From Bacteroidales bacterium UBA3844 (GTDB lineage Bacteria; Bacteroidota; Bacteroidia; Bacteroidales; Paludibacteraceae), in the NCBI GenBank assembly GCA_002392915.1, contig DGHQ01000025.1:1-64000 (forward strand): 64,000 nt of DNA, in the 5' to 3' direction. Numbering within the stretch: the stretch's first letter is position 1; the number at the start of each line of letters is the position of its first letter. Below, in pieces: positions 1 through 7,573 of the stretch. Both the position numbers and the translations under genes were made by a program. The notes below the pieces were generated by a model, which had not been told where the DNA came from, searched no databases, and saw nothing but the letters and a program-made list of their open reading frames with translations.

Positions 1-704
1 GAGACGCTCATCATTGCCCCTTTCATGTTGCTCTTGAGTTTGGTCACCAACTGGATGCCGTCTACAAACAGACGCTCAAACAATGGCTGGCTGATGTATC
101 CCTTGTCACCAACAAGCTTTCCATAGATCTCCTTTAAGAATGCCTTATACTCCAAAGGCTTTCTGTCGTCCACGTCGCCAGGAGTGAACATGAAGTTCAA
201 TATCTCACCTTTTTCGTTGCAAATGAGGTGTAGTTTGAATCCATAGAACCATCCCATCGAACATTTGCCTCTTGCTGCTATCCCCTTGAAAACCTTATGG
301 ATATGAATCCTTTGGTTGCGGCACACCCTCAATGGGGTGCTGTCCACAAAGGTTATTCCCGTGCATTTGCCAAGCAGTACCTTTTTGATGAAAAGTGTCA
401 GCGGAATGACCGCATTTTTCTGTATCTCGACAAACCTTGTGTATGAGACAGTGTTTGGAAACAGATGCTTGTACTTTTTGCATATGCAGTCTATATAGAA
501 ATGTTTCAGGCATCTGTTGTTTGACGAATGAAACATAATCATTATCACAATTATTTCAGCGACATTCATTCTGCTGTCACGGTGATATCTCCTTTTTGAA
601 GAATTGGACGAATCGATTGAATATTTTTTTGTCAGCTCGTCAAAAAGGTTGCAGAAATCGTCGGCCAAACAGAAAATTTCGGTAATTTTGTCTTCAGGAA
701 TCAT
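1..704 (-). CDS. IS982-family transposase, cut by window edge
   Basis: DDE transposase that catalyses movement of its own insertion sequence. The reading frame opens at the ATG at 704-702 and stays open to base 1, giving 234 visible residues; the C-terminus lies outside the window. It reads like IS982-type transposases: a basic helical N-terminus, then TFVDSTPLRVCRNQRI (first catalytic Asp about residue 121), the block KVFKGIAARGKCSMGWFYGF, and VGDKGYIS (second Asp about residue 200). The third acidic residue should lie beyond the left edge. No stop or frameshift is seen in the visible part, so the element may be intact. It points away from the neighbouring TerB/DnaJ remnant, whose 5' end it appears to have replaced. 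Family assignment is from remembered family motifs; the exact IS name is not claimed. Confidence 0.88.
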   Translation of the reverse strand, partial: MIPEDKITEIFCLADDFCNLFDELTKKYSIDSSNSSKRRYHRDSRMNVAEIIVIMIMFHSSNNRCLKHFYIDCICKKYKHLFPNTVSYTRFVEIQKNAVIPLTLFIKKVLLGKCTGITFVDSTPLRVCRNQRIHIHKVFKGIAARGKCSMGWFYGFKLHLICNEKGEILNFMFTPGDVDDRKPLEYKAFLKEIYGKLVGDKGYISQPLFERLFVDGIQLVTKLKSNMKGAMMSV

Positions 705-812
705 GGCGTTGTTTTTCGTTAGTTTTGTTTTTTTTTGCACTTTAAAACTACGAAAAATAACGCTATTTTCCAAATAATCAACTAGTTAAAATTCATCGAA
801 CTCACGTTATTT
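1..812 (-). mobile_element. IS982-family insertion sequence, partial; right end near 790-812
   Basis: The element contains the transposase and about 100 bp of upstream sequence. Its outer end cannot be fixed without the other terminus. The best guess is the stretch TTCATCGAACTCACGTTATT at 793-812, because the frame of the broken neighbouring gene becomes protein-like just after it, and because the only in-frame stop upstream of that gene (787-789) lies inside this segment. Target-site duplication and inverted repeats cannot be checked because the left end is outside the window. Confidence 0.55.
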
Positions 813-1764
813 TAGAAGAGCACTATTCTCGGCAGCATTCCAAACCGGTGAGTTTTATCAAACGCTTCACGATATATGCGAAGAGCTTGGAATTTCAGTT
901 TGGGATTTCAGCGATCTATATAAAATTTACTCAAAAGAATACAAAAAAAGAGGTGCCAACACGACCCAAAATAAAAAAGGAAAGAAGAGCACTTCCAACA
1001 ACACACAAAAAAGGGAATATAAAAAAAGGGAATATAAGAAGACTAAAAATAATAAACAGCAAGAACATAAAGACACTTCATTTGTGACACTGACACTCGA
1101 ACTGCTTGTGGAGGCGATGAAGGTGGACCGGTCGAAGATGGTGTGTGAGTTGGACGTCATCAAAGCATTCATTCTGAAATATGACAAGGAGAATTTTCAA
1201 GAACGAGTATTGGAGGTGAAAAAATACCTCAACTACGAATATATCGAGGTGCATGTGGAAGAAATATGCACCAATATCTACAAACAATTCCGTCAAGACT
1301 ATCACAAGAGAGAGGAAATATTAAAGCTTTTATTTGAGCTCATATATGCCGACGAGACATGCACCTACGTAGAATATAATTTTCTGAAAAAGGCGGCGAA
1401 TATGCTAAAAATTTCAAAGACATCCTTTGATTTTATGAGGATGAAATTTGAAAATAGGAAAAACAAAAAACAAGAAAACAAACAACAGAGCTATAGTCAA
1501 AACGGCAATTATCAGAAAGATCAGAATCAAAATAGTTCACAGCCTAAATATACAAGTGAGTTGGAGAAAGCGTATGCGGCGCTTGGAATCGACAAAGATG
1601 CATCCGACAAAGAGATCCGTGCATGCTGGAGAAACCAGATTCGTGTCAACCATCCCGATCTGATGGAGAGCAAAGGAGCGGAGGCTGTAATGAAGGCGAC
1701 GGTGAAATGCCAGGAGCTCAACAAAGCATTTGAGATTGTGAAGGCAAGCAGAGGGATGAAGTAA
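790..1764 (+). pseudogene. TerB/DnaJ-domain protein (DjlA-like), 5' end lost to the IS
   Basis: The frame is open from the stop at 787-789 to 1764 with no ATG before the TerB-like part. The first plausible initiator is a GTG at 1084 without a convincing ribosome-binding site. The part before it still reads as protein (RRALFSAAFQTGEFYQTL, then a Lys/Gln-rich linker). From 1084 to about 1450 comes a helical TerB-like domain, then a Gln/Asn/Lys linker, then a J-domain (about 1555-1755) with the HPD motif in VNHPDLM. J-domains stimulate the ATPase of DnaK-type Hsp70s; TerB plus J is the layout of DjlA-like co-chaperones. The IS directly upstream explains the missing start. A shortened protein from the GTG (226 aa) that keeps both domains is possible. 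Confidence 0.65.
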
Positions 1765-1820
1765 AATGCTAAATTAGAAATACGGAATGATGAATTAGGA
1801 GTTCACATACATATCAACCT

Positions 1821-3098
1821 CTACTCCACCAAATAAAGAGGAACATTTGTCAATTGAGACTGTTCCTTATATTGCAACATCGAATATCTGATTGCATGAA
1901 GTTCTGGATTTTGCTTCAAAAGTGCAGACAAAGAATTGGCTCTCACATTACCCTCTGCCTTTACCTCAATAGGGATTAAACATCCGTCTTTTTGCATCAA
2001 AAAATCTATTTCCAAACGAGAATCATTTGTTTTATAATAATACATTGAATGATTCAATATCAATTGTTGCAAGACATATTGCTCCGTCATTCCACCTTTG
2101 TATTCAGAAAAAATGCTATTATTAATAAGGATTTGAGAGGCATCCACATTAGCCATTGCACCCATCAATCCAACATCCAAAAGGAATAATTTAAATGAAC
2201 TTAAATCCTCATAAATGGCTAAAGGCAATGATAATTTATTACAATTCGGCACTTTATAGACCAACCCAGAATCAACAAGCCATTGTATTGCCATTTCAAA
2301 ATCATTAGCTCTAGCCCCTTTTCTTAAAGCCCCATAAATGAATTTTTTGTTCTCTTTTGTCAATTGCGACGGAATGCTCTTCCACACCATTCTGATCCTA
2401 GGAACTTGTTCCACAGGAGCATGTTTTGAGAAATCTTTATCATAACCATTAAGAATACCCATCTGTATTTCCCTAACATTCTTTAATGATTTTGTAGTCA
2501 CATATTCCAGGACTGCTTCAGGCATTCCACCTACGTAATAATACTGTCTTAACAAATCGACATACTTATCATGCAGAATGTTTGAAGATATTGTATCATG
2601 AGATTCTATGATTTTATAGCATTCTACCTCTCCCAATGCCAATAAAAATTCCTTAAAAGTCATTGGGTAGATATGTATTTCATTAACTTTTCCTACTGGA
2701 TAAGATATATTATTATGCAACGATAACCCCAAAAGAGACCCAGCGACAGCAATATGATAAGAAGGAAGATCTTCTTGAAAAAACTTCAATGCTTCTATCG
2801 CTTCAGGCACATCTTGAATCTCATCAAGAATAATAAGAGTATCGTTTGGGGTTATATCAGTACCAGAAAGAGCACTAAGTTGACGTAGGATTCTTTCGGT
2901 ATTGAAATCTGAAACGAATATTTGTTTTACAAATTCGTTTCGTCTACACATAATATATGCCTCTTTTTTATATTCTTTTCTTGCAAATTCTCTCAATAGC
3001 CAAGTTTTTCCCACCTGTCTTCCTCCATTCAAAACCAAAGGCTTTCTTCCTTGTCTATTTTTCCATTCTACAAGTTTCTGAAACACAAGTCTTTCCAT
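1821..3098 (-). CDS. AAA-family ATPase with C-terminal DUF4143
   Basis: Protein of 425 aa of the AAA_14/DUF4143 type, common in many copies in Bacteroidales; the cellular role of the family is not established. The N-terminal ATPase shows Walker A GGRQVGKT (residues 25-32) and Walker B TLIILDEIQD (about 87-96) followed by a short sensor region (IAVAGSLLG). The C-terminal half matches the DUF4143 layout, ending in a nuclease-fold-like block (LEIDFLMQKDGCLIPIEVKA, with D, E and K spaced as in PD-(D/E)xK-like folds; this last point is inference). Length is normal for the family. The start is the ATG at 3098-3096; the leader just upstream carries four regularly spaced 14-bp repeats. It converges on the TerB/DnaJ remnant with about 55 bp between them. 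Confidence 0.88.
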   Translation of the reverse strand: MERLVFQKLVEWKNRQGRKPLVLNGGRQVGKTWLLREFARKEYKKEAYIMCRRNEFVKQIFVSDFNTERILRQLSALSGTDITPNDTLIILDEIQDVPEAIEALKFFQEDLPSYHIAVAGSLLGLSLHNNISYPVGKVNEIHIYPMTFKEFLLALGEVECYKIIESHDTISSNILHDKYVDLLRQYYYVGGMPEAVLEYVTTKSLKNVREIQMGILNGYDKDFSKHAPVEQVPRIRMVWKSIPSQLTKENKKFIYGALRKGARANDFEMAIQWLVDSGLVYKVPNCNKLSLPLAIYEDLSSFKLFLLDVGLMGAMANVDASQILINNSIFSEYKGGMTEQYVLQQLILNHSMYYYKTNDSRLEIDFLMQKDGCLIPIEVKAEGNVRANSLSALLKQNPELHAIRYSMLQYKEQSQLTNVPLYLVE

Positions 3099-3107
3099 AC
3101 ATCAATC

Positions 3108-3219
3108 ACATTTTTTTGCACATAAATATAGCTTCCAAGCACATTTATTTGCACTTATTTTACGGCAAAACTACATTTTTTCGCACATAAATCAACCCAT
3201 CACATACATTTTTTCGCAC
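3108..3219 (-). repeat. four 14-bp direct repeats, 32-33 bp period, in the ATPase leader
   Basis: Four copies of ACATTTWTTYGCAC (GTGCRAAWAAATGT on the coding strand) begin at 3108, 3141, 3173 and 3206. The spacing is 33, 32 and 33 bp, and the last copy ends only 9 bp from the ATPase start codon. The spacers of 18-19 bp are not conserved. The even period near three helical turns suggests one protein binding on one face of the DNA, or a repeated element in the mRNA leader. I do not recognise the motif. Confidence 0.75.
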
Positions 3220-3349
3220 TTCTGTGTGATATTAAGGGCGGAATGAGCTTCTATAGCAAAAACACACAAACAAATTTGAACAGTTTCGAACCTTGGCTCA
3301 ACCATTTGTTAATAAAACATAAAAGGTGATAAAATACTGGCCACAGTAA

Positions 3350-3380
3350 TTTTCCACATCAGCACAATAGTTTATCTTTG
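3350..3380 (+). promoter_or_regulatory. candidate Bacteroidetes promoter for the NlpC-like lipoprotein gene
   Basis: TATCTTTG at 3373-3380 fits the -7 consensus TAnnTTTG. TTTT at 3350-3353, 19 bp upstream, stands where the -33 TTTG should be. The start codon lies 87 bp further on. The rest of 3220-3467 shows no gene. Confidence 0.4.
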
Positions 3381-3467
3381 TAAAAATAGAAATGAAATCA
3401 ATTTAGTTGTTTTCTTGTTCTAGACTAATTTGATTGCGAGTACGTGAATAATTAAAAATAAATATTT

Positions 3468-4049
3468 ATGAGAAAGGTATTATTTATTGGCTTGGTATGT
3501 ACAGGCTTGGCTTTAGCAGCAAATTCTTGTAGCGGATCGTCTGAATCTACATCTAAAACAGAATCAGAAAAAACAACAGTGGAAGAGCCAGAAAAACCAG
3601 TAAAAAAAGTCAGATACGCAAGTTTGGAATTGGACAGGCTATCCACAACATTAGGAATCACGGTGGAGCAGGAGGATGATGTTGAGCTATTCCGTGAAGT
3701 TGCGACATGGGTAGGGACACCATATAAGAGTGCAGGAGCCGACAAGAATGGAGCCGACTGCTCAGGATTTGTGAACGCAGTCTATGATGAGGTATACAGC
3801 ATAAGTTTGCCACGTCAGACTTCTAAAATTTATGAAAGATCGAGCAGGATCGATTTTGAAGATGCGAAGGCAGGAGATTTGGTTTTCTTCCGTACAGATG
3901 GGAAGACAAATCAAACACCAAACTATATGGGCATTTACCTGAAAGAAAACCGTTTTGTCGTCATGTCTTCAAAAGGCTTAAAATTCGAAAATATGTCTTC
4001 TTCGTACTACAAAAAGAATTTCGTTTGTGCAGCGACTATAAAGGAGTAA
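3468..4049 (+). CDS. NlpC/P60-like lipoprotein, catalytic His replaced
   Basis: Protein of 193 aa. Residues 1-20 form a signal peptide ending in ANSC, so Cys21 is probably lipidated; a Ser/Glu/Lys-rich linker follows. Residues about 70-193 form an NlpC/P60 domain, a fold that normally cuts peptidoglycan stem peptides. The catalytic Cys is present (ADCSGF, Cys98) after the usual TPYKSAGADKNG. The catalytic His that normally begins the HVGIYL strand is Tyr153 here (YMGIYL), and the third polar residue, usually the His of FIHAS, is Val165 (RFVVMSS). Two of three active-site residues are therefore absent by motif alignment, suggesting a binding or inactive domain. The lipoprotein stands alone; an Abi-gene remnant follows its stop within 10 bp. 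Confidence 0.85.
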   Translation: MRKVLFIGLVCTGLALAANSCSGSSESTSKTESEKTTVEEPEKPVKKVRYASLELDRLSTTLGITVEQEDDVELFREVATWVGTPYKSAGADKNGADCSGFVNAVYDEVYSISLPRQTSKIYERSSRIDFEDAKAGDLVFFRTDGKTNQTPNYMGIYLKENRFVVMSSKGLKFENMSSSYYKKNFVCAATIKE

Positions 4050-4058
4050 TGCATAAAT

Positions 4059-4118
4059 GTTTTTCCAATCAACGAGGAGGAAGAACCTCTTTGGAAACAA
4101 ACGACAATGTCAAAATAA
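4059..4118 (+). pseudogene. 3' remnant of an Abi_2-type gene
   Basis: Read in frame, these bases encode VFPINEEEEPLWKQTTMSK and a stop. The last eleven codons give the same peptide (EPLWKQTTMSK) as the end of the intact Abi gene at 4336-5259, where the tail reads GFPSDWMKEPLWKQTTMSK. Nothing of the rest of the gene remains; the NlpC-like gene ends 10 bp before. It is best explained as the tail of a second, lost copy. Confidence 0.7.
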
Positions 4119-4206
4119 GCAGATTTAAATTTGCTTATTTTGACATCACAATATAACAATATATATATCAATGCGTTGTAAGCACAAAATAAGAGACAAA
4201 AGATAT
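4061..4206 (+). repeat. upstream copy of the Abi 3' end direct repeat
   Basis: About 145 bp that align with 5201-5345. The two share the coding tail, the palindromic terminator and a decayed downstream stretch (AAGCACAAAATAAGAGACAA against AAGTGTAAAATAAGAGAACA). Similarity is highest over 4082-4118 and falls off downstream. Confidence 0.7.
4110..4143 (+). terminator. palindromic terminator after the Abi remnant
   Basis: Near-perfect 34-bp inverted repeat that starts inside the stop region and is centred on TTTAAA. Its arms differ from those of the downstream copy (5251-5284) by paired changes that keep the stem (AAGC/GCTT here, AATC/GATT there). It ends in a T-rich run on both strands, so it may work in both directions. 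Confidence 0.6.
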
Positions 4207-4335
4207 TCGCAAAAAAATTTTTGAGAAAAATTTGAGGAAATGAATTATTATTCATATTTTTGCAACAACAGAATCCGCCACGCTTCCCATAAGAATAGCG
4301 AACCAGGGCGGGTCTTTTTATTATATTTATTAGTA

Positions 4336-5259
4336 ATGAGTACATTCAGAATTTATACAAAACAAGCGTTATCTATTCCTAATCAAATAGCTTTATTAAA
4401 AAATAGAGGTCTTCAAATAGACGATGAATCTCTTGCCTCAAAGTTTTTAAGTGAAGTAAGTTATTTTCGTTTAGTTCAATACCTTAGACCAATGGAAGCA
4501 GACAAAACCACACACAAATTCAAACCGAACAGCCGTTTTGAAGACGCAATTGCTCTATACGAATTTGACAATGAATTGAGAAACTTAATTTTTAGAGCCA
4601 TACAAAAATTAGAGATAGCATTACGAACAAAAATTATCCATGAGTTTTCAATTGCACATGGACCTTTTTGGTTTTTCGATACAAATCTTGCAGATGACGA
4701 GCACAAATTCATAGAAAATATGAATGCCATAGATTGTGAAATTCTACGCAGTAAAGATGAATTCATAAAAGAACATAAAAAAAATTATACAAAACCATCT
4801 TTTCCTCCTGCATGGAAAACGTTAGAAATCGTTTCTCTCGGAACTCTTTCCAAACTATATTATAATTTCAACGATAAGAAATCAAAGAAAAATATTGCAA
4901 GACAGTTCAACCTACCTCAACAAGAAGTATTAGAAAGCTGGATGCGTAGCCTTACTGTTCTACGTAATTGTTGTGCACATCATTCTCGTCTTTGGAACAG
5001 ATATCTTACAAATGCTCCACAAATAAAAGCATCTCTTCGTGGAGCATGGATAGATATCAATAAAATCGAAACGAATAAACTATATGCGATAATTTGCTGT
5101 ATTGCATATTGGTTGGATGCTATAGATTATGGATCAGAATTCAAGCGAAAACTTAAAATATTAATTTCTTCATATACTCAAGTTAATCCAAAGGCAATGG
5201 GTTTTCCAAGCGATTGGATGAAAGAACCTCTTTGGAAACAAACAACAATGTCAAAATAA
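4336..5259 (+). CDS. Abi_2 family (AbiD/AbiF-like) HEPN protein
   Basis: Abortive-infection type protein, 307 aa from the ATG at 4336. That start is preferred because the family N-terminus begins near YTKQALSIPNQIALLKNRGL; the longer frame from 4240 adds 32 residues unlike the family. The Abi_2 pattern is clear: LSEVSYFRLVQYL, the LYEFDNELRNLIFRAIQKLE helix, and PPAWKTLEIVSLGTLSKLY. Near residue 210 is RNCCAHHSRLW, an Rx4H HEPN motif (Arg210, His215) typical of RNA-cutting toxins and antiphage proteins. A role in phage defence through RNA cleavage is inferred from the family. No antitoxin gene is adjacent. The gene's 3' end and terminator are repeated upstream at 4061-4206, so the locus may be a gene-turnover site. 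Confidence 0.85.
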   Translation: MSTFRIYTKQALSIPNQIALLKNRGLQIDDESLASKFLSEVSYFRLVQYLRPMEADKTTHKFKPNSRFEDAIALYEFDNELRNLIFRAIQKLEIALRTKIIHEFSIAHGPFWFFDTNLADDEHKFIENMNAIDCEILRSKDEFIKEHKKNYTKPSFPPAWKTLEIVSLGTLSKLYYNFNDKKSKKNIARQFNLPQQEVLESWMRSLTVLRNCCAHHSRLWNRYLTNAPQIKASLRGAWIDINKIETNKLYAIICCIAYWLDAIDYGSEFKRKLKILISSYTQVNPKAMGFPSDWMKEPLWKQTTMSK

Positions 5260-5345
5260 TCAGATTAAAATCTGATTATTTTGGCATCGCTACATAATTA
5301 CAAAAATTCAATATATTACAAGTGTAAAATAAGAGAACAACAGAA
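5201..5345 (+). repeat. downstream copy of the Abi 3' end direct repeat
   Basis: The 3' end of the intact Abi gene, its terminator and about 60 bp beyond, matching 4061-4206. The two copies flank the gene as direct repeats about 1.14 kb apart. Confidence 0.7.
5251..5284 (+). terminator. palindromic terminator of the Abi gene
   Basis: Inverted repeat AATAATCAGATT / TCTGATTATT overlapping the stop codon and followed by TTTT. It has the same design as the copy at 4110-4143, with compensating arm changes. Confidence 0.65.
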
Positions 5346-5378
5346 ACAAAACAAACACAATCATCTTATTTTGACAAA

Positions 5379-5412
5379 AAAAGACGAGGATTTCTCCCCG
5401 TCTTTACAAAAA
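5379..5412 (-). terminator. terminator downstream of trpG
   Basis: Stem AAAGACGGGG / CCTCGTCTTT with a short loop and A/T runs on both sides. It lies 15 bp beyond the trpG stop and can end the trp transcript on the minus strand and the Abi transcript on the plus strand. Confidence 0.7.
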
Positions 5413-5426
5413 AATAAAAGTTCGTT

Positions 5427-5990
5427 TTAGTGTTCCAACCAGTTTTTTATCATCTGCTTACCGTCTGGAGTAAGCACTGACTCCGGATGGAACTGTATGC
5501 CTCTTATATCAAATGTCTTGTGACGCAACGCCATCACCTGACCTTCCTCTGAAACTGCCGTAATCTCCAGATCTGCCGGGAATCCTTTCGCGTCGACTAC
5601 CCATGAATGATATCTTCCTACTGGGATTCTCTTACTCAATCCCGCAAACACATAATCGTCCACTGTAATGTCGATGTCGGTCTGCACACCATGAAAAACA
5701 TCTGACAGATTCGTCAGTGTGCCTCCGAAACTTTCTCCGATAGCCTGATGTCCTAGACAGACTCCTAAAATAGGTTTCTTCCCTTTATACTCGGCTATCA
5801 CATCCATAAGCAGTCCAGCTTCTTTAGGAATTCCTGGACCTGGACTTAATATTATTTTGTCAAACTGCTGCAATTCAGAAAGTTTGAATTGATCATTTCT
5901 ATACACTGTCACCTCCGCACCCAATGCTTTGACCAAGTGAGAGAGGTTGTATGTGAATGAATCGTAGTTGTCTATAATTACTATTTTCAT
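5427..5990 (-). CDS. trpG: anthranilate synthase component II (glutamine amidotransferase)
   Basis: Protein of 187 aa, normal length for TrpG/PabA. It takes the amide from glutamine and passes ammonia to TrpE to make anthranilate from chorismate, in the cytoplasm. Class I amidotransferase signatures: IIDNYDSFTYNL at the N-terminus, LSPGPGIP (about 49-55), nucleophile Cys78 in GVCLGHQAIGESFGG, and His168/Glu170 in GIQFHPESVLT. TrpG and PabA cannot be told apart by sequence alone, and one protein can serve both pathways; its place as last gene of the trp operon favours TrpG. It lies 184 bp behind trpE, an unusually long gap that holds a dispersed palindromic repeat. Confidence 0.93.
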   Translation of the reverse strand: MKIVIIDNYDSFTYNLSHLVKALGAEVTVYRNDQFKLSELQQFDKIILSPGPGIPKEAGLLMDVIAEYKGKKPILGVCLGHQAIGESFGGTLTNLSDVFHGVQTDIDITVDDYVFAGLSKRIPVGRYHSWVVDAKGFPADLEITAVSEEGQVMALRHKTFDIRGIQFHPESVLTPDGKQMIKNWLEH

Positions 5991-6080
5991 ATATTCTAAA
6001 TTTAATATTAGGATCTGCTCTTTTATACTCTAAAACCATTATACGTTTAATTCATCGTATAATGCCAAATATTTGTAAAT

Positions 6081-6146
6081 GCTCGTCCTTACAGACTCGC
6101 AAAGAAGAAGGTTAGGGAGTTCCACCCTTAACAATCCTCATTTAAG
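6081..6146 (-). repeat. dispersed palindromic repeat between trpE and trpG
   Basis: GTTAGGGAGTTCCACCCTTA followed by ACAATCCTCATTTA matches the reverse complement of the repeats at 61.5-61.9 kb. The preceding GCTCGTCCTTACAGACTCGC matches their second hairpin. This copy has the same plus-strand orientation as the one at 61999-62060. The inner part can fold (TTAAGGGTGGAACTCCCTAA on the minus strand) and so forms a hairpin in the trp mRNA. Confidence 0.75.
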
Positions 6147-6174
6147 CAACAAAATCCTTAATTTAAACAGTTAA

Positions 6175-7569
6175 TTAAATTTTCTCAGCAAGAGTGATGG
6201 CGCGACGCAATGCTCCCAACTTATTGTTCACCTCCTGCAACTCGTACTCCTCGTTACTCTTGGCAACAATTCCTCCACCTGCCTGGAACCACAATTCACC
6301 TCCACGGCTCACGAACGTACGGATAGTGATTGCCTGATTCAACGACTTGTTAAGACCGATAAATCCAATGCATCCGCCATACGCGCCACGGTTGTGCGGC
6401 TCATACTCTGAAATCAGCTGCATCGCCCTCACCTTTGGAGCTCCGGAAAGAGTACCTGCAGGGAACGTGTCGATAAATGCCTTGATTGGATCAGCATCTT
6501 TGTCGAGTGTACCACGCACACGACTCACCAAATGGATGACATGGCTGTAGTATTGCATCTCCTTGTATTTCTCCACATACACGTCATGACAATTACGAGA
6601 CAAATCATTGCGGGCAAGATCCACAAGCATCACGTGCTCTGCATTCTCCTTCGGATCATCGTGAAGATACTGGGCATTCTTGGCATCCTGAGCAGCGTCG
6701 CCAGTACGCTTTGTTGTGCCTGCAATCGGATCTATATATGCCTGATCTCCCTCGATACGGCAATGAGTCTCAGGGCTTGAACCAAAGATTCTGAATCCGC
6801 CGAAGTCGAAATAGAATAGGTATGGCGACGGGTTGATGCTTCTCAACGCACGATACAATTTGAAATCATCACCCTCGTATTTCTGGATAAAACGTCTTGA
6901 CAACACAATCTGGAAAACATCTCCACGCAAACAGTGAGCAATACCCTTTCGGATGTTAGCCTTATGCTCCTCATCAGTCAGCGGGCTCGTTGTTTCGCCA
7001 ATTGCATGAAACTCATAATTGCTGATTTTTCCTCCTCGTATTGCGGTGCGAACTCTCTCTATTCCACTTTTCTCTCCATCCTGAAGCATCTCAATAATCA
7101 TCATCTCATTATTGAAGTCGTTGAAGACGATGATATAGCGATACAATATATATAGCATGTCGGGAGCGTCGGCCAACGGATTCACCTCATCCTTCACTTT
7201 GATATCCTCAAAATAGCGGACGGCGTTGAATGATGTATAGCCATACAATCCACAATAGTTGGAAAACTCACCGTCGACTGAGATTTCCTTCAAGAAATCA
7301 TTGATGGCGCAATCCGAACGATATGAATGATCCACAACATGCTCGCGTCGACTTCCATCAGGGAATTTCATATACGTTTTTCCATGGCTGATTGAGACAC
7401 TTGCGATAGGCTCCAAACCGATGAACGAACGATTGTTGTCACCTCCATGATAATCAGAGCTTTCCATCAAAGCACTCTGAGAATATAGGTCGCGGACACG
7501 AAGATATGTCTCGACGGGAGTGTGCATGTCTCCCAAGACTGTAACGACATTTGTCTTAAACTTATACAT
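6175..7569 (-). CDS. trpE: anthranilate synthase component I
   Basis: Protein of 464 aa that makes anthranilate from chorismate with ammonia from TrpG, the first committed step to tryptophan. The N-terminal domain carries ALMESSDYHGG (about residues 33-42), at the place of the LLES motif that forms the tryptophan feedback site. The C-terminal chorismate-binding domain has the standard blocks: DPIAGTTKRT, DPKENAEHVMLVDLARND, FPAGTLSGAPKVRAMQLI, YGGCIGFIGLNKSLNQAITI and the end block AGGGIVAKSNEEYELQEV. Length is a little short of many TrpE proteins but all signature blocks are present. The start lies 4 bp after the trpA stop, indicating coupled translation. Expression should follow the trpL attenuator. 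Confidence 0.95.
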   Translation of the reverse strand: MYKFKTNVVTVLGDMHTPVETYLRVRDLYSQSALMESSDYHGGDNNRSFIGLEPIASVSISHGKTYMKFPDGSRREHVVDHSYRSDCAINDFLKEISVDGEFSNYCGLYGYTSFNAVRYFEDIKVKDEVNPLADAPDMLYILYRYIIVFNDFNNEMMIIEMLQDGEKSGIERVRTAIRGGKISNYEFHAIGETTSPLTDEEHKANIRKGIAHCLRGDVFQIVLSRRFIQKYEGDDFKLYRALRSINPSPYLFYFDFGGFRIFGSSPETHCRIEGDQAYIDPIAGTTKRTGDAAQDAKNAQYLHDDPKENAEHVMLVDLARNDLSRNCHDVYVEKYKEMQYYSHVIHLVSRVRGTLDKDADPIKAFIDTFPAGTLSGAPKVRAMQLISEYEPHNRGAYGGCIGFIGLNKSLNQAITIRTFVSRGGELWFQAGGGIVAKSNEEYELQEVNNKLGALRRAITLAEKI

Positions 7570-7573
7570 AGTC

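Noticed and set aside
295..513. A 72-codon frame on the minus strand in the IS
   Set aside because: It is in another frame within the transposase gene; the transposase frame itself is open from 704 to the window edge.
3108..3219. CRISPR-like array from the evenly spaced repeats
   Set aside because: The repeats are only 14 bp with 18-19 bp AT-rich spacers, there are just four, and no cas gene is nearby.
3229..3247. Possible further copy of the dispersed repeat (ATTAAGGGCGGAATGAG)
   Set aside because: Only about 17 bases match and neither the second hairpin nor the CAATCCTC part is present; chance or a tiny remnant cannot be told apart.
4240..4335. Longer start for the Abi gene at 4240
   Set aside because: The extra 32 residues do not fit the family and overlap the decayed repeat region; the ATG at 4336 gives the usual N-terminus.
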